Source: Pontimonas sp.
GTDB lineage: Bacteria; Actinomycetota; Actinomycetes; Actinomycetales; Microbacteriaceae
DNA length: 11,841 nucleotides
Assembly (NCBI GenBank): GCA_023263045.1
Contig: JALQXU010000022.1
Span: forward strand, 1 to 11,841
Reading direction: 5' to 3'
Part shown: one piece after another, positions 1 to 7,853 of the stretch
Numbering within the stretch: the stretch's first letter is position 1
Layout: every line of letters starts with the position of its first letter
The notes under the pieces: generated by a model
What the model was told of the DNA's origin: nothing
What the model saw: the letters and a program-made list of their open reading frames with translations, nothing else
Database searches by the model: none
Made by a program: the position numbers and the translations under genes

Positions 1-2805
1 AAAACCCATGAGACGCGCGGCACCCTCGAGGCCTGCGCGATCGCTGGGCAGAACATCGGTCGATGGCTCCCCAAAGAGAGCCAGTGCGGTCCGGATGCGC
101 GAGGCGAGGAGCCAGGCCTCTTTCAACTGCGCGATGTCAGAAGCAGAGAGAAGGCTATGAGCCTCGATCGCTTCCAGTGCTTGGAGTGTCGAGGCGGTGC
201 GGATGTCGGGATGGGCGTGACCGTGTTGAAGCTGGAGCAGTTGCACCGCCCACTCGACGTCACTCAGTGAACCCCGGCCCAGCTTCAGGTGTCGAGAGGC
301 GTCCGCTCCTTGCGGAAGGCGCTCTGCCTCCACACGCGCTTTGATACGACGAATCTCTCGCACCTCGTCATGGTGGAAGGCATCCGGATACCGAAACGGT
401 GCCGCCATGGCCAGAAAGTCCTCCGTGAGGGACACATCACCCACATAGGGCGCTGCCCTCAGGAGAGCTTGCGCTTCCCAGCCCAAGGCCCAGCGCTCGT
501 AATAGGCGGCATAGGCGTCGAGGCTTCGCACAATGGGGCCATTCTTACCTTCCGGTCGGAGTCCTGCGTCAAGGTCCACGGGAAAAAGGACGTCCTCGCT
601 GAGGCGAGTGATGTCTTTGACGATGCGCTCCGCAACACCGTGAGCCTCATCGCCTGCCCCCGCATCACGGAACACGTAGATGACATCCAAATCAGAGCCA
701 AAACTCAGCTCAGAACCCCCGAGCCTGCCCATGGCAATAATCGCGAACTCAACACCGTCGTTTTTCTCCCGGGCAAGGGTGAGAATTCCCTCCAAGAAGG
801 CCTGAGATAGATCCGTCAGCGCCTGACCCACCTCGGTGATGTCACTGACCCCTAGCATGCTCGAGAGAGCAATGCGCAAGAGTTCTCGACGTCGCACGGC
901 CCGCAGGGCTTTTCGTGCGGACTCTTCACTGTCCTGGTGACGCTCCAGTGTCGCGGTGATCTCTTCCCGCAGAGAGTCCCTCTCGCGAGGCTTCAAGTCG
1001 TCGTCGTAATCGAGCCAGGCTGCGCCATCTGGTACTCGACCAAAGAGTTTGGCGACAAAGGCACTGGTTCCAAGAACCGTCATCAAACGCTGTGCGGCAC
1101 CGGAGGAGTCCCGGAGCATGCGCAAGAACCAGTTGGATTCCCCGAGGTCATCGCTCAACTGGCGAAACGCCAAGAGACCGCCATCGGGGTCGGTGCCATC
1201 GGAAAGCCACTTGAGCAGAACGGGCAACAGGGTGCGATGAATCGCTGCGCGCCTCGAGACACCCTGAGTAAGCGCGCCAATGTGATGTAAAGCACCCTCG
1301 GGATTGCGAAAACCAGATGCCTGTAGGCGCAGAGCCGCTTGTTCGCTGGTGAGTTCGACACCCGGCTCCTCCAACCCCGCAACGGCGGAGAGCAGCGGGC
1401 GATAGAACAGGCGCTCATGGAGACTCCGGACAGAGCGTTGAATCCCACGCCAATGCTCTACGAGGTCATCTGCTGTGTCAGCCAACTTCGTGTGGCGAGC
1501 CAAAACCCGCAGGACCTCCTCATCCCTGGGCATCACGTGGCTGCGTTTGAGAGCTCCCAGCTGAATCCGATGCTCAAGTACTCGGAGGGTGCGATAGGCG
1601 TGATCAAACTCAGCAGCCTCCGGTCTTCCCACATAGCCAGCGCGACTGAGTGCTTGAAGAGCGCCGAGTGTGTCCAGGGCCCGCACACTCTCGTCTTGAG
1701 CACCGTGAACTAATTGCAGGAGTTGAATCGTGAATTCGATGTCGCGAAGACCGCCGGGACCAAGTTTGATCTGATAGTCCACCTGGTCTGCCGGAATGTT
1801 GTCGGTGACCCTCTCGCGCATCCGCTGGACCTGCTCCACAAACCCCGGTCGGCTGGATGCCTGCCAAATCATTGGGTCGAGGGCTGTGCGGTAGGCCTCA
1901 CCGAGAGCCCGGTCACCGGCGAGAGGTCTGGCCTTGAGAAGTGCCTGAAACTCCCAGTCGTGCGCCCACCGTTCGTAGTAGGCGATGTGGGACTCGAGAG
2001 TGCGCACAAGAGCGCCGTCTTTACCCTCGGGACGGAGGTTGGGGTCGACCTCCCACAGCCCTGGTTCCACCCCAAATTCCATGAGGTATCGAGCGGTGTC
2101 CCTAGCCAGTTTTTCCGCTTGACGAACGACCTCGGTGGGGTCGGCGCCATCTGGAACGTCCGTCACGTAGATAACGTCCACGTCGCTCAGATAATTCAGC
2201 TCCGCAGCACCCGCTTTTCCCATCCCGATAATGGCGAGGGGGACGTCCTCGGCCGAGTACCCGTGATGCGACCTGGCAATATCGAGCGCGGCGTCGAGCG
2301 CTGCCGAGGCCATCGCAGCGAGTGTTTCGGCGACTCGATCGACGATGGCCACCGGTGAGGGCTGACGACTATCCCAGAGCGCCAGTCTGCACAGTTGCCG
2401 TCGATAGGCCACCCGCAAGGCCATAGCGGCCTCGTCTCGAGCGAGGCCAGCAATTGCCTCTCGAAACATCGCGAGATACTCAAAATCCTTGGGGAGTGAG
2501 GTCAGTGGTTTCTCGAAGAGACTCCACTGGTCGGGGCGACGTTTGAGAAAGTCGCCCAACCCCGTACTCGCCCCGGCAACTATGACCAGCGATTGGCGGA
2601 GCTCGGGCTTCTTCCACAATTTCGCTAGCGGAGCCGGATGCTGGTCGGCGAGGTCTGCCACCGTTTTGAGCGCCAGGTCAGGATCGGCTGCCGTCGAAAA
2701 GTCTTCAGCGTCGAAACCGTGGGTCTCGAGGCGCCCCAGGGCTTCCTCCAACCTGGCAAAGCCAGCTTTCGCCAGCGCAGACAGGGGTGATGGAGTCCGG
2801 GACAT
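1..2805 (-). CDS. glnE: GlnE: bifunctional glutamine synthetase adenylyltransferase / adenylyl-removing enzyme (3' end cut by window edge)
   Basis: GlnE attaches AMP to, and removes it from, a tyrosine of type I-beta glutamine synthetase, tuning its activity to nitrogen supply in the cytosol. I translated the minus strand: the frame is open for 935 codons without a stop to base 1, so it is intact as far as seen; actinobacterial GlnE is about 1000 residues, so roughly the last 60 are missing. Two nucleotidyltransferase domains are visible. The N-terminal de-adenylylating one has GMGKAGAAELNYLSDVDV (residues 194-211) and later LRPEGKDG and KLGPGGLRDIEF. The C-terminal adenylylating one has AMGRLGGSELSFGSDLDV (691-708) and later LRPEGKNG and KLGRGSLSDVEW. 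The ATG at 2805 lies 11 bases after the glnA2 stop. GAGG directly abuts it, too close for a normal ribosome site, so translational coupling to glnA2 is likely. The adjacent synthetase lacks the modified tyrosine, so the target must lie elsewhere. Confidence 0.96.
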   Translation of the reverse strand, partial: MSRTPSPLSALAKAGFARLEEALGRLETHGFDAEDFSTAADPDLALKTVADLADQHPAPLAKLWKKPELRQSLVIVAGASTGLGDFLKRRPDQWSLFEKPLTSLPKDFEYLAMFREAIAGLARDEAAMALRVAYRRQLCRLALWDSRQPSPVAIVDRVAETLAAMASAALDAALDIARSHHGYSAEDVPLAIIGMGKAGAAELNYLSDVDVIYVTDVPDGADPTEVVRQAEKLARDTARYLMEFGVEPGLWEVDPNLRPEGKDGALVRTLESHIAYYERWAHDWEFQALLKARPLAGDRALGEAYRTALDPMIWQASSRPGFVEQVQRMRERVTDNIPADQVDYQIKLGPGGLRDIEFTIQLLQLVHGAQDESVRALDTLGALQALSRAGYVGRPEAAEFDHAYRTLRVLEHRIQLGALKRSHVMPRDEEVLRVLARHTKLADTADDLVEHWRGIQRSVRSLHERLFYRPLLSAVAGLEEPGVELTSEQAALRLQASGFRNPEGALHHIGALTQGVSRRAAIHRTLLPVLLKWLSDGTDPDGGLLAFRQLSDDLGESNWFLRMLRDSSGAAQRLMTVLGTSAFVAKLFGRVPDGAAWLDYDDDLKPRERDSLREEITATLERHQDSEESARKALRAVRRRELLRIALSSMLGVSDITEVGQALTDLSQAFLEGILTLAREKNDGVEFAIIAMGRLGGSELSFGSDLDVIYVFRDAGAGDEAHGVAERIVKDITRLSEDVLFPVDLDAGLRPEGKNGPIVRSLDAYAAYYERWALGWEAQALLRAAPYVGDVSLTEDFLAMAAPFRYPDAFHHDEVREIRRIKARVEAERLPQGADASRHLKLGRGSLSDVEWAVQLLQLQHGHAHPDIRTASTLQALEAIEAHSLLSASDIAQLKEAWLLASRIRTALALFGEPSTDVLPSDRAGLEGAARLMGF

Positions 2806-2816
2806 CCTCGGGATGG

Positions 2817-4154
2817 TTAGAGAATCTCGAGGTTACTGGCGAGCTCGTAGGGGGTGACCTGGGCGCGATAGGCGTTCCAGTCCCGCTTCTTGTTGAGCAA
2901 GACGTAGTTGAAGACCTGCTCGCCCAGCGTCTCCGCGACCAGCTCACTGTCCTCCATCAAGGACAATGCACGGTCGAGGCTCGCCGGCAGTGGTTCGTAG
3001 CCGAGTGCGCGGCGCTCCCCTTCGCTGAGCTCCCAGACGGTGTCTTCTGCTTCGGCGGGAAGCTCATAGTTCTCGGAGATGCCCTTTAAGCCAGCGGCAA
3101 GGAGAACGGCAAAGGCGAGATAGGGGTTCGCCGCGGAATCCATGGCGCGGTATTCGATGCGCGCGCTCTGGCCTTTTCCAGGCTTGTAGAGGGGTACGCG
3201 GACCAAGGCGCTGCGGTTGTTGTGCCCCCAGGTCACATAACTGGGGGCTTCGTGACCACCCCAGAGACGCTTGTAGGAGTTCACGAACTGGTTGGTGATG
3301 GCCGTGAACTCCGGGGCGTGCTTCAAGATTCCTGCAACAAACGACCGTCCCACAGCGGAGAGCTGATACTTGCCGCCGGCGTCGAAGAATGCATTTGTGT
3401 CGCCTTCGAAAAGCGACATGTGGGTGTGCATCCCAGAGCCGGGGTGCTGCGCCATGGGCTTGGGCATAAACGTCGCGTACACACCCTGCTCGATCGCGAC
3501 CTCTTTCACCACGGTCCTGAACGTCATGATGTTGTCTGCGGTCGTCAGCGCGTCGGCGTAACGCAGGTCAATTTCGTTCTGACCGGGACCCGCCTCGTGG
3601 TGGCTAAACTCCACGGAAATCCCGAGATCCTCGAGCATACGAATGGCTCGCCTGCGGAAATCGTGCGCGCTCCCCCCGGGGACATTGTCGAAATACCCGG
3701 CAGAATCGACGGGCTCGGGACCGTTCTCGCCATAGGCACTCGATTTCAGGAGATAAAACTCAATTTCTGGGTGGGTGTAAAAGGTGAAGCCCAAATCTGC
3801 TGCTTTTTCAAGCTGCCGCTTCAACACGTAGCGCGGATCCGTGACCGCCGGCTGACCGTCGGGGGTCGTGATGTCGCAAAACATGCGCGCAGTCGGATCA
3901 ATTTCGCCGCGCCAGGGAAGAATCTGGAAAGTAGTGGGGTCGGGGTGAGCCAACACATCGGCTTCAAACGCCCGGGTAAAGCCCTCGATAGAAGATCCAT
4001 CAATTCCCAGGCCCTCGGCGAAGGCACCCTCAATTTCGGCAGGTGCGACAGCGACCATCTTCAGTGTTCCCACCACATCGGTGAACCACAGGCGAATGAA
4101 CTTCACACCGCGCTCTTCGATTGTGCGCAGAACAAAATCGCGTTGTTTATCCAT
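2817..4154 (-). CDS. glnA2: Type I-alpha glutamine synthetase (GlnA2-like)
   Basis: Makes glutamine from glutamate, ammonia and ATP as a cytosolic dodecamer. 445 residues from ATG 4154; a GTG one codon earlier (4157) is also open, but AAAGGA at 4166-4161 is better spaced for the ATG. Visible signatures are IDGSSIEGF near residues 51-59 (with the Asp and Ser of the ammonium site), HPEIEF, HHEAGPGQNEIDLRYADA, GSGMHTHMSLFEGD (ATP site) and EYRAMDSAANPYLAF. It lacks the 25-residue insertion of the beta class and closely resembles actinobacterial GlnA2, which also sits before glnE in Mycobacterium. The position of the adenylylated tyrosine is occupied by Trp374, so GlnE should not modify it. Arg61, equivalent to Bacillus Arg62 used in glutamine feedback inhibition, is kept. 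Some actinobacterial GlnA paralogues act on polyamines; the intact ammonium site argues for true glutamine synthetase here. Confidence 0.96.
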   Translation of the reverse strand: MDKQRDFVLRTIEERGVKFIRLWFTDVVGTLKMVAVAPAEIEGAFAEGLGIDGSSIEGFTRAFEADVLAHPDPTTFQILPWRGEIDPTARMFCDITTPDGQPAVTDPRYVLKRQLEKAADLGFTFYTHPEIEFYLLKSSAYGENGPEPVDSAGYFDNVPGGSAHDFRRRAIRMLEDLGISVEFSHHEAGPGQNEIDLRYADALTTADNIMTFRTVVKEVAIEQGVYATFMPKPMAQHPGSGMHTHMSLFEGDTNAFFDAGGKYQLSAVGRSFVAGILKHAPEFTAITNQFVNSYKRLWGGHEAPSYVTWGHNNRSALVRVPLYKPGKGQSARIEYRAMDSAANPYLAFAVLLAAGLKGISENYELPAEAEDTVWELSEGERRALGYEPLPASLDRALSLMEDSELVAETLGEQVFNYVLLNKKRDWNAYRAQVTPYELASNLEIL

Positions 4155-4160
4155 CACATT

Positions 4161-4166
4161 TCCTTT
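4161..4166 (-). promoter_or_regulatory. Shine-Dalgarno sequence of glnA2
   Basis: On the minus strand AAAGGA ends 6 bases before ATG 4154 but only 3 bases before the alternative GTG 4157. This spacing selects the ATG. It also marks glnA2 as a gene with a leader, unlike nadE opposite it. Confidence 0.65.
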
Positions 4167-4198
4167 GCACCCATGAGGAGGGGCTAAAACCCTGCCAT

Positions 4199-4204
4199 TA
4201 GGCT
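4199..4204 (+). promoter_or_regulatory. Probable leaderless -10 element of nadE (TAGGCT)
   Basis: TAGGCT lies 7 bases before the nadE ATG at 4212, so transcription would start at or next to the first base of the start codon. There is no Shine-Dalgarno sequence and no TTGACA-like -35. The same hexamer at the same 7-base distance precedes panB, and related hexamers precede map, hflX and the cyclase-like gene. Position and recurrence are seen; promoter activity is inferred from the TANNNT -10 consensus of actinobacteria. Confidence 0.6.
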
Positions 4205-4205
4205 A
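4200..4205 (-). promoter_or_regulatory. Possible -10 element of glnA2 (TAGCCT), overlapping the nadE -10
   Basis: Reading the minus strand through the same bases gives TAGCCT, because TAGGCTA is nearly its own reverse complement. A start 7 or 8 bases downstream (a purine at 4193 or 4192) would give glnA2 a leader of about 38 bases containing its Shine-Dalgarno sequence. No clear -35 is seen, and another glnA2 promoter further up inside nadE cannot be excluded. Confidence 0.35.
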
Positions 4206-4211
4206 CTTGGT

Positions 4212-5954
4212 ATGCCCCGTCTTCGCTTGGCCTTAGCCCAAACTAACCCGATTGTGGGCGACCGGGCGCACAATGTCGAGCGCCTTCTCGAGCTCGCCAT
4301 AGAGGCCTATGACCACGGCGCTCAGGTGGTCCTGACGGGAGAACTCGCTCTCACGGGATACCCCATCGAAGATCTGGCGCTTCGGAACAATTTCCTGGAC
4401 ATTTCCCGTCAATCACTCGCCCATTTTGCGTCCACCCTGCAATCCCAGGGCATGGGCGATATGGCAGTTGTCGTGGGACACCCGGATGGCCCCTTCAGCG
4501 TCGACGATTCTGCGACCACTCTCCACCACCCTGCGCGAGCACAGAACTGTGCCTCAGTGCTGGTCGGGGGCAAAGTCGTAGCCACTTACGCCAAACACCA
4601 CCTACCCAACTACGCCGTGTTTGATGAATTTCGCACATTCGTCCCCGGCGACCAAGGCCTGATTATCCGCGCGGGCGGCACCGATCTTGGTGTGGTGATC
4701 TGCGAGGACTTGTGGCGCTCCGACGGGCCTATCGCCAGGCTGACCGGGTACCCGCTGGGCGCCCTGTTGGTGCCGAACGCTTCGCCCTTTGAGCGTGACA
4801 AGGACGAGGTTCGAGAACCACTGGTCGTCACCCGCGCACAAGACATGAAGACTCACGTGGCGTATGTGAACCTGGTGGGTGGTCAAGATGACCTCGTTTT
4901 CGATGGTGACAGCATGGTGGTCGACCCCTCAGGGAAGAGGGTGTCGTGGGGTGCCAGGTTCGACGAAGATCTCATCATCCAAGACCTAGAGCTCCCCAGC
5001 TCGACTCCTTCAGCCCCGCTTCCTCCCCAGACGGTGCTCTGTGAGGTTTCCGTGCGGGAACCAGGCGTCAGCCCACTCCCCGCGCGCGAGCGTCCCCTGG
5101 AGGACGACACCGCCCTGCTATGGCAGGCGTTGGTGACGGGAACCAGAGATTACGTGGAAAAGAACGGTTTCCCCTCTGTCATTCTGGGGCTCTCCGGGGG
5201 CATCGACTCGGCCGTGTGCGCCACGATCGCCGTGGATGCGCTCGGAGCATCCCGCGTCTACGGCGTGAGCCTCCCCAGCACTCACTCCAGTGAGCATTCA
5301 CTCTCCGACGCGGAGGGTCTCGCCACGGCCCAAGGGATTTCTTACCGTGTGGAGCCCATTAGGCCCGTCGTTGATGTTCTTGACTCGCAACTCGAGCTCA
5401 CTGGGCTGGCAGCGGAAAACGTCCAAGCTCGAGCCCGGGCGATCATTCTGATGGCACTGTCCAACAAGGAGGGTCACCTCGTCCTGACTACGGGCAATAA
5501 ATCAGAACTGGCGGTCGGGTACTCGACCATCTATGGGGACTCCGTAGGTGGCTTTGCCCCCATCAAAGATGTACCCAAAACCTTGGTCTGGGAGTTAGCA
5601 CGCTGGCGCAACGCCGAAGCCCTCCGACAGGGGCAGCAACCCCCTATACCTGTCAATTCCATCGAGAAGCCCCCCAGCGCTGAGCTACGCCCCGATCAAA
5701 CCGACCAAGACAGCTTGCCGGACTATGAGGTTCTCGATGAGATTCTTGAGCTCCTTATTGTGCAAGGCCTCGATGTGCCACAAATATGCGAGAAAGGCTA
5801 TGACAAGGCTCTCGTGGAAGACATCGTGGGACTCGTGTCGAAGGCCGAGTGGAAACGCCGCCAGGGAGCTATCGGGCCGCGGATTTCCAGCGTCGCCTTT
5901 GGTCGCGACCGGAGGCTCCCCATCACCAGTCGACCCACCCCTTACACGGGCTAG
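4212..5954 (+). CDS. nadE: Glutamine-dependent NAD+ synthetase
   Basis: Catalyses the last step of NAD synthesis, amidating nicotinic acid adenine dinucleotide with ATP, using ammonia released from glutamine by its own N-terminal domain. The 580 residues hold a nitrilase-type glutaminase domain (about 1-270) with catalytic Glu44 ([10 protein letters not shown]), Lys128 (YAKHHLPNY) and Cys164 (VICEDLW), followed by the synthetase domain (about 300-580) with the ATP-pyrophosphatase loop SGGIDS at 328-333, [20 protein letters not shown], and a terminal [12 protein letters not shown]. The length fits the short bacterial class rather than the longer mycobacterial form of about 680 residues. The start at ATG 4212 begins right at the conserved first strand ([14 protein letters not shown]) and is preceded by a leaderless-type -10. 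It is divergent from glnA2 and 16 bases ahead of panB. Nothing looks broken. Confidence 0.97.
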   Translation: MPRLRLALAQTNPIVGDRAHNVERLLELAIEAYDHGAQVVLTGELALTGYPIEDLALRNNFLDISRQSLAHFASTLQSQGMGDMAVVVGHPDGPFSVDDSATTLHHPARAQNCASVLVGGKVVATYAKHHLPNYAVFDEFRTFVPGDQGLIIRAGGTDLGVVICEDLWRSDGPIARLTGYPLGALLVPNASPFERDKDEVREPLVVTRAQDMKTHVAYVNLVGGQDDLVFDGDSMVVDPSGKRVSWGARFDEDLIIQDLELPSSTPSAPLPPQTVLCEVSVREPGVSPLPARERPLEDDTALLWQALVTGTRDYVEKNGFPSVILGLSGGIDSAVCATIAVDALGASRVYGVSLPSTHSSEHSLSDAEGLATAQGISYRVEPIRPVVDVLDSQLELTGLAAENVQARARAIILMALSNKEGHLVLTTGNKSELAVGYSTIYGDSVGGFAPIKDVPKTLVWELARWRNAEALRQGQQPPIPVNSIEKPPSAELRPDQTDQDSLPDYEVLDEILELLIVQGLDVPQICEKGYDKALVEDIVGLVSKAEWKRRQGAIGPRISSVAFGRDRRLPITSRPTPYTG

Positions 5955-5957
5955 CGA

Positions 5958-5963
5958 TAGGCT
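5958..5963 (+). promoter_or_regulatory. Probable leaderless -10 element of panB (TAGGCT)
   Basis: TAGGCT sits 4 bases after the nadE stop codon and 7 bases before the panB ATG at 5971, the same hexamer and distance as upstream of nadE. It occupies most of the 16-base nadE-panB gap, suggesting panB can be transcribed on its own as well as by read-through from nadE. No Shine-Dalgarno sequence is present. Confidence 0.6.
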
Positions 5964-5970
5964 CACACGC

Positions 5971-6786
5971 ATGACTGACGCACCCAAGAAGGTCCGAGTT
6001 CGACACTTTGCTCAGGCAAAAGCAGCCGGTATTCGGATTACCGGTCTCACCAGTTACGACTTTCTCACGGCGGGAATCTTCGATTCCGCCGGTGTCGACT
6101 TCCTCCTTGTCGGGGATTCCGCGGCGAACGTGGTCTTTGGTTACGACACCACTGTTCCGGTGACCATTGATGAGTTGATTCCCCTGTGTAAAGGGGTGGT
6201 GCGCGCTGCAAAACGAGCACTCGTCGTTGCGGATCTCCCGTTTGGGTCGTATGAGGCCAATCCCGATGACGCACTCCATACCGCGGTGCGGTTCATGAAG
6301 GAATCTGGAGTTCACGCGGTCAAACTCGAAGGTGGCGAGCGATCCGCAACCAGCATTGAGCGCATCGTGGGAGCGGGAGTGCCAGTCATGGGCCATATCG
6401 GGTTCACGCCGCAGTCGGAGCATGGCCTCGGAGGTCACGTCGTCCAGGGCAAAGGCTCGGGGCGCGAACAGCTCATGAAAGACGCTCTTGCGGTCGAAAA
6501 AGCCGGTGCGTTTGCCGTGGTCATCGAGATGGTGCCCGAAGAGGTGGCGAAGGAAGTGTCCGAAGCGCTCACCATTCCCACGATTGGTATCGGCGCTGGT
6601 GCCCACACTGATGGGCAGATCTTGGTCTGGACTGACCTCGCGGGCCTCTCGACGTCTCGTGTTCCGAAATTTGTAAAGCAGTATGCGAGCCTCGAAAAAG
6701 ACTTACACAGCGCAGTAACTACCTGGATCAAGGAAATTGGCGAAGGATCCTTTCCTGGCCCCGAGCACAGCTTCCAGGAAGACTAA
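5971..6786 (+). CDS. panB: 3-methyl-2-oxobutanoate (ketopantoate) hydroxymethyltransferase
   Basis: Transfers a hydroxymethyl group from 5,10-methylenetetrahydrofolate to 2-oxoisovalerate, giving ketopantoate, the first committed step to pantothenate and coenzyme A. 271 residues, a normal PanB length, with a TIM-barrel fold expected. Visible active-site motifs are LLVGDS with metal ligand Asp49, [11 protein letters not shown] with Asp88, VKLEGG with Lys118 and Glu120, GHIGFTPQ (142-149), VIEMVPEE with catalytic Glu187, and TIGIGAG. The frame is open back to 5725 within nadE, but homology begins just after ATG 5971 and the -10 hexamer supports that start. It follows nadE by 16 bases, grouping two cofactor pathways. 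Its TAA shares bases with the stop of the convergent SPOR-like gene. No panC or panD lies in the window. Confidence 0.96.
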   Translation: MTDAPKKVRVRHFAQAKAAGIRITGLTSYDFLTAGIFDSAGVDFLLVGDSAANVVFGYDTTVPVTIDELIPLCKGVVRAAKRALVVADLPFGSYEANPDDALHTAVRFMKESGVHAVKLEGGERSATSIERIVGAGVPVMGHIGFTPQSEHGLGGHVVQGKGSGREQLMKDALAVEKAGAFAVVIEMVPEEVAKEVSEALTIPTIGIGAGAHTDGQILVWTDLAGLSTSRVPKFVKQYASLEKDLHSAVTTWIKEIGEGSFPGPEHSFQED

Positions 6787-6796
6787 GAGTCTTTCT
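6776..6796. terminator. Hairpin spanning the shared stop codons of panB and the SPOR-like gene
   Basis: AAGACT (6779-6784) and AGTCTT (6788-6793) form a perfect 6-pair stem with a 3-base loop centred on the overlapping stops. In the panB-strand RNA it extends to 9 pairs, one of them G-U. It is placed as a bidirectional terminator would be, but the stem is not GC-rich and no clean T run follows on either strand, so function is uncertain. Confidence 0.35.
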
Positions 6797-6959
6797 CCTC
6801 GTCTTCCCACGCTTGGGCGCGCTCCCTCGCAATCTCGGGGGCCCGGAGCGCCTCTTCGCGGGTGGCAAACGGGCCATCACGATGCAAACCAAGGGACTTG
6901 CGACCCTGCTCCACCTCGCCGGTCTTGTGGTTGTACCACCACTGCTCTTGGTCGGCCAT
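6783..6959 (-). CDS. Small SPOR-like protein (58 residues)
   Basis: This short gene encodes a 58-residue acidic, tryptophan-rich protein beginning [19 protein letters not shown], then [13 protein letters not shown], then an arginine- and glutamate-rich helix ending WEDEEKDS. The WYN-TGEVE-GP-TREEA pattern matches a short actinobacterial family usually named 'SPOR domain-containing protein' and found near map and panB. SPOR domains normally bind glycan in septal peptidoglycan, but this copy has no signal peptide or membrane segment, so a cytosolic role is more likely and the family name may mislead. Function unknown. AGGGGGAAG upstream gives a reasonable ribosome site 4 to 6 bases before ATG 6959. 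The gene is divergent from map across only 27 bases and overlaps the panB stop by 4 bases. Confidence 0.75.
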   Translation of the reverse strand: MADQEQWWYNHKTGEVEQGRKSLGLHRDGPFATREEALRAPEIARERAQAWEDEEKDS

Positions 6960-6962
6960 TTT

Positions 6963-6970
6963 CTTCCCCC
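6963..6970 (-). promoter_or_regulatory. Shine-Dalgarno-like sequence of the SPOR-like gene
   Basis: GGGGGAAG on the minus strand ends 3 bases before ATG 6959, with its G run 6 bases away. It supports the existence and start of the 58-residue gene and shows that its mRNA has a leader, unlike the divergent map. Confidence 0.5.
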
Positions 6971-6974
6971 TGTT

Positions 6975-6980
6975 TAGACT
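6975..6980 (+). promoter_or_regulatory. Probable leaderless -10 element of map (TAGACT)
   Basis: TAGACT ends 6 bases before GTG 6987 (3 bases before the alternative GTG 6984), placing the expected first RNA base on the start codon. No usable Shine-Dalgarno sequence is seen, as GGAG lies only 2 bases from the start. This favours GTG 6987 and retention of the N-terminal extension of the enzyme. Confidence 0.55.
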
Positions 6981-6986
6981 GGAGTG

Positions 6987-7853
6987 GTGCCTCGAGACTC
7001 AGCTGGACATCTGATTCCAGGAACTGTCGGTCCCACGAGGCGAGTCCCCTCCTCTATCGTTGCACCTCACTATGTGGGCCTGAAATCACCGCGTGAACAC
7101 GAGGGTGACGATGTGTACACAGAGGAAGAAATTGAGCTGATTCGGGCAGCAGGAAAGATTGCCGCGGGGGCGCTCGAGGCCGCCGGTGCCGCCGTAAAGC
7201 CAGGGGTACGCACCGACGAACTGGATGCGATCGCGCATGATTACGTCATATCCCACGGGGCTTACCCCTCGACGCTCGGGTATCGCGGTTACCCCAAATC
7301 GTGTTGCACCTCTCTCAACGAGGTAATTTGCCATGGAATCCCCGATGACACCGTCATCCAGGAGGGCGACCTCGTCAACATCGACATCACCGCCTTCAAA
7401 GACGGTATGCACGGGGATCTGAATAAGACGTTCATCGCCGGGGAACCAGCCGAGGACGCCGCATTGCTCGTCGAGCGCACCGAAGAGGCTCTTCGCCGAG
7501 GCATCAAGGCAGTAGCTCCGGGTCGACAAATCAATGTCATTGGAAAAGCCATCGAGGCCTACGCCAGTCGTTTTGGCTACGGCGTAGTGCGAGACTTCAC
7601 GGGCCACGGAGTGGGTTCGTCGTTTCACTCTGGCTTGATCATCCCCCACTACGATGCCGCTCCCCTGTTTGACCAACTTCTGGTGCCAGGAATGGTGTTC
7701 ACCATCGAACCGATGCTGACGATGGGCACCATCCACTGGGATATGTGGGATGACGGGTGGACCGTCACTACCAAAGACAAATCCCTATCAGCACAGTTTG
7801 AGCACACTCTCGTAGTCACCGAATCGGGCGCAGAAATCCTCACACTCCCATGA
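6987..7853 (+). CDS. map: Type I methionine aminopeptidase with actinobacterial N-terminal extension
   Basis: Removes the initiator methionine from new proteins using two metal ions. 288 residues from GTG 6987; another GTG at 6984 adds one residue. All five metal ligands are present: Asp133 (NIDITAF), Asp144 (HGDLNKTF), His207 ([11 protein letters not shown]), Glu241 (FTIEPM) and Glu272 (QFEHT). The substrate-pocket region [16 protein letters not shown] is typical. About 40 residues precede the catalytic domain, including [21 protein letters not shown], which parallels the proline-containing extension of mycobacterial MapB (type 1c). There is no ATG near the front; a GTG at 7111 would give only the catalytic core, but the -10 placement and the conserved extension favour the longer form. 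Its stop overlaps the ppgK start in ATGA, so the two are probably cotranscribed and coupled. Confidence 0.95.
   Translation: MPRDSAGHLIPGTVGPTRRVPSSIVAPHYVGLKSPREHEGDDVYTEEEIELIRAAGKIAAGALEAAGAAVKPGVRTDELDAIAHDYVISHGAYPSTLGYRGYPKSCCTSLNEVICHGIPDDTVIQEGDLVNIDITAFKDGMHGDLNKTFIAGEPAEDAALLVERTEEALRRGIKAVAPGRQINVIGKAIEAYASRFGYGVVRDFTGHGVGSSFHSGLIIPHYDAAPLFDQLLVPGMVFTIEPMLTMGTIHWDMWDDGWTVTTKDKSLSAQFEHTLVVTESGAEILTLP

Noticed and set aside
1714..2358. A 214-codon plus-strand frame, with others at 63-344, 289-810, 937-1290 and 1339-1713, opposite glnE
   Set aside because: The minus strand reads continuously as GlnE with all motifs through this whole region, so the plus-strand frames are by-products of codon bias.
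459..2483. Several short minus-strand frames that might suggest a broken glnE
   Set aside because: They lie in other reading frames. The true glnE frame is uninterrupted from 2805 to the edge and simply lacks a stop inside the window.
3222..4187. A 321-codon open frame on the plus strand, opposite glnA2
   Set aside because: It is the mirror of a strongly supported glutamine synthetase frame. Third-position GC bias leaves the opposite strand open; the translation shows no family features and there is no ribosome site.
5725..5970. N-terminal extension of panB into nadE
   Set aside because: PanB homology starts just after ATG 5971, and the extension lies entirely out of frame over conserved NadE C-terminal sequence.
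5923..6606. Long minus-strand frames opposite panB, and similarly 7086-7736 opposite map
   Set aside because: They overlap fully supported enzymes, lack recognisable domains and have no start signals.
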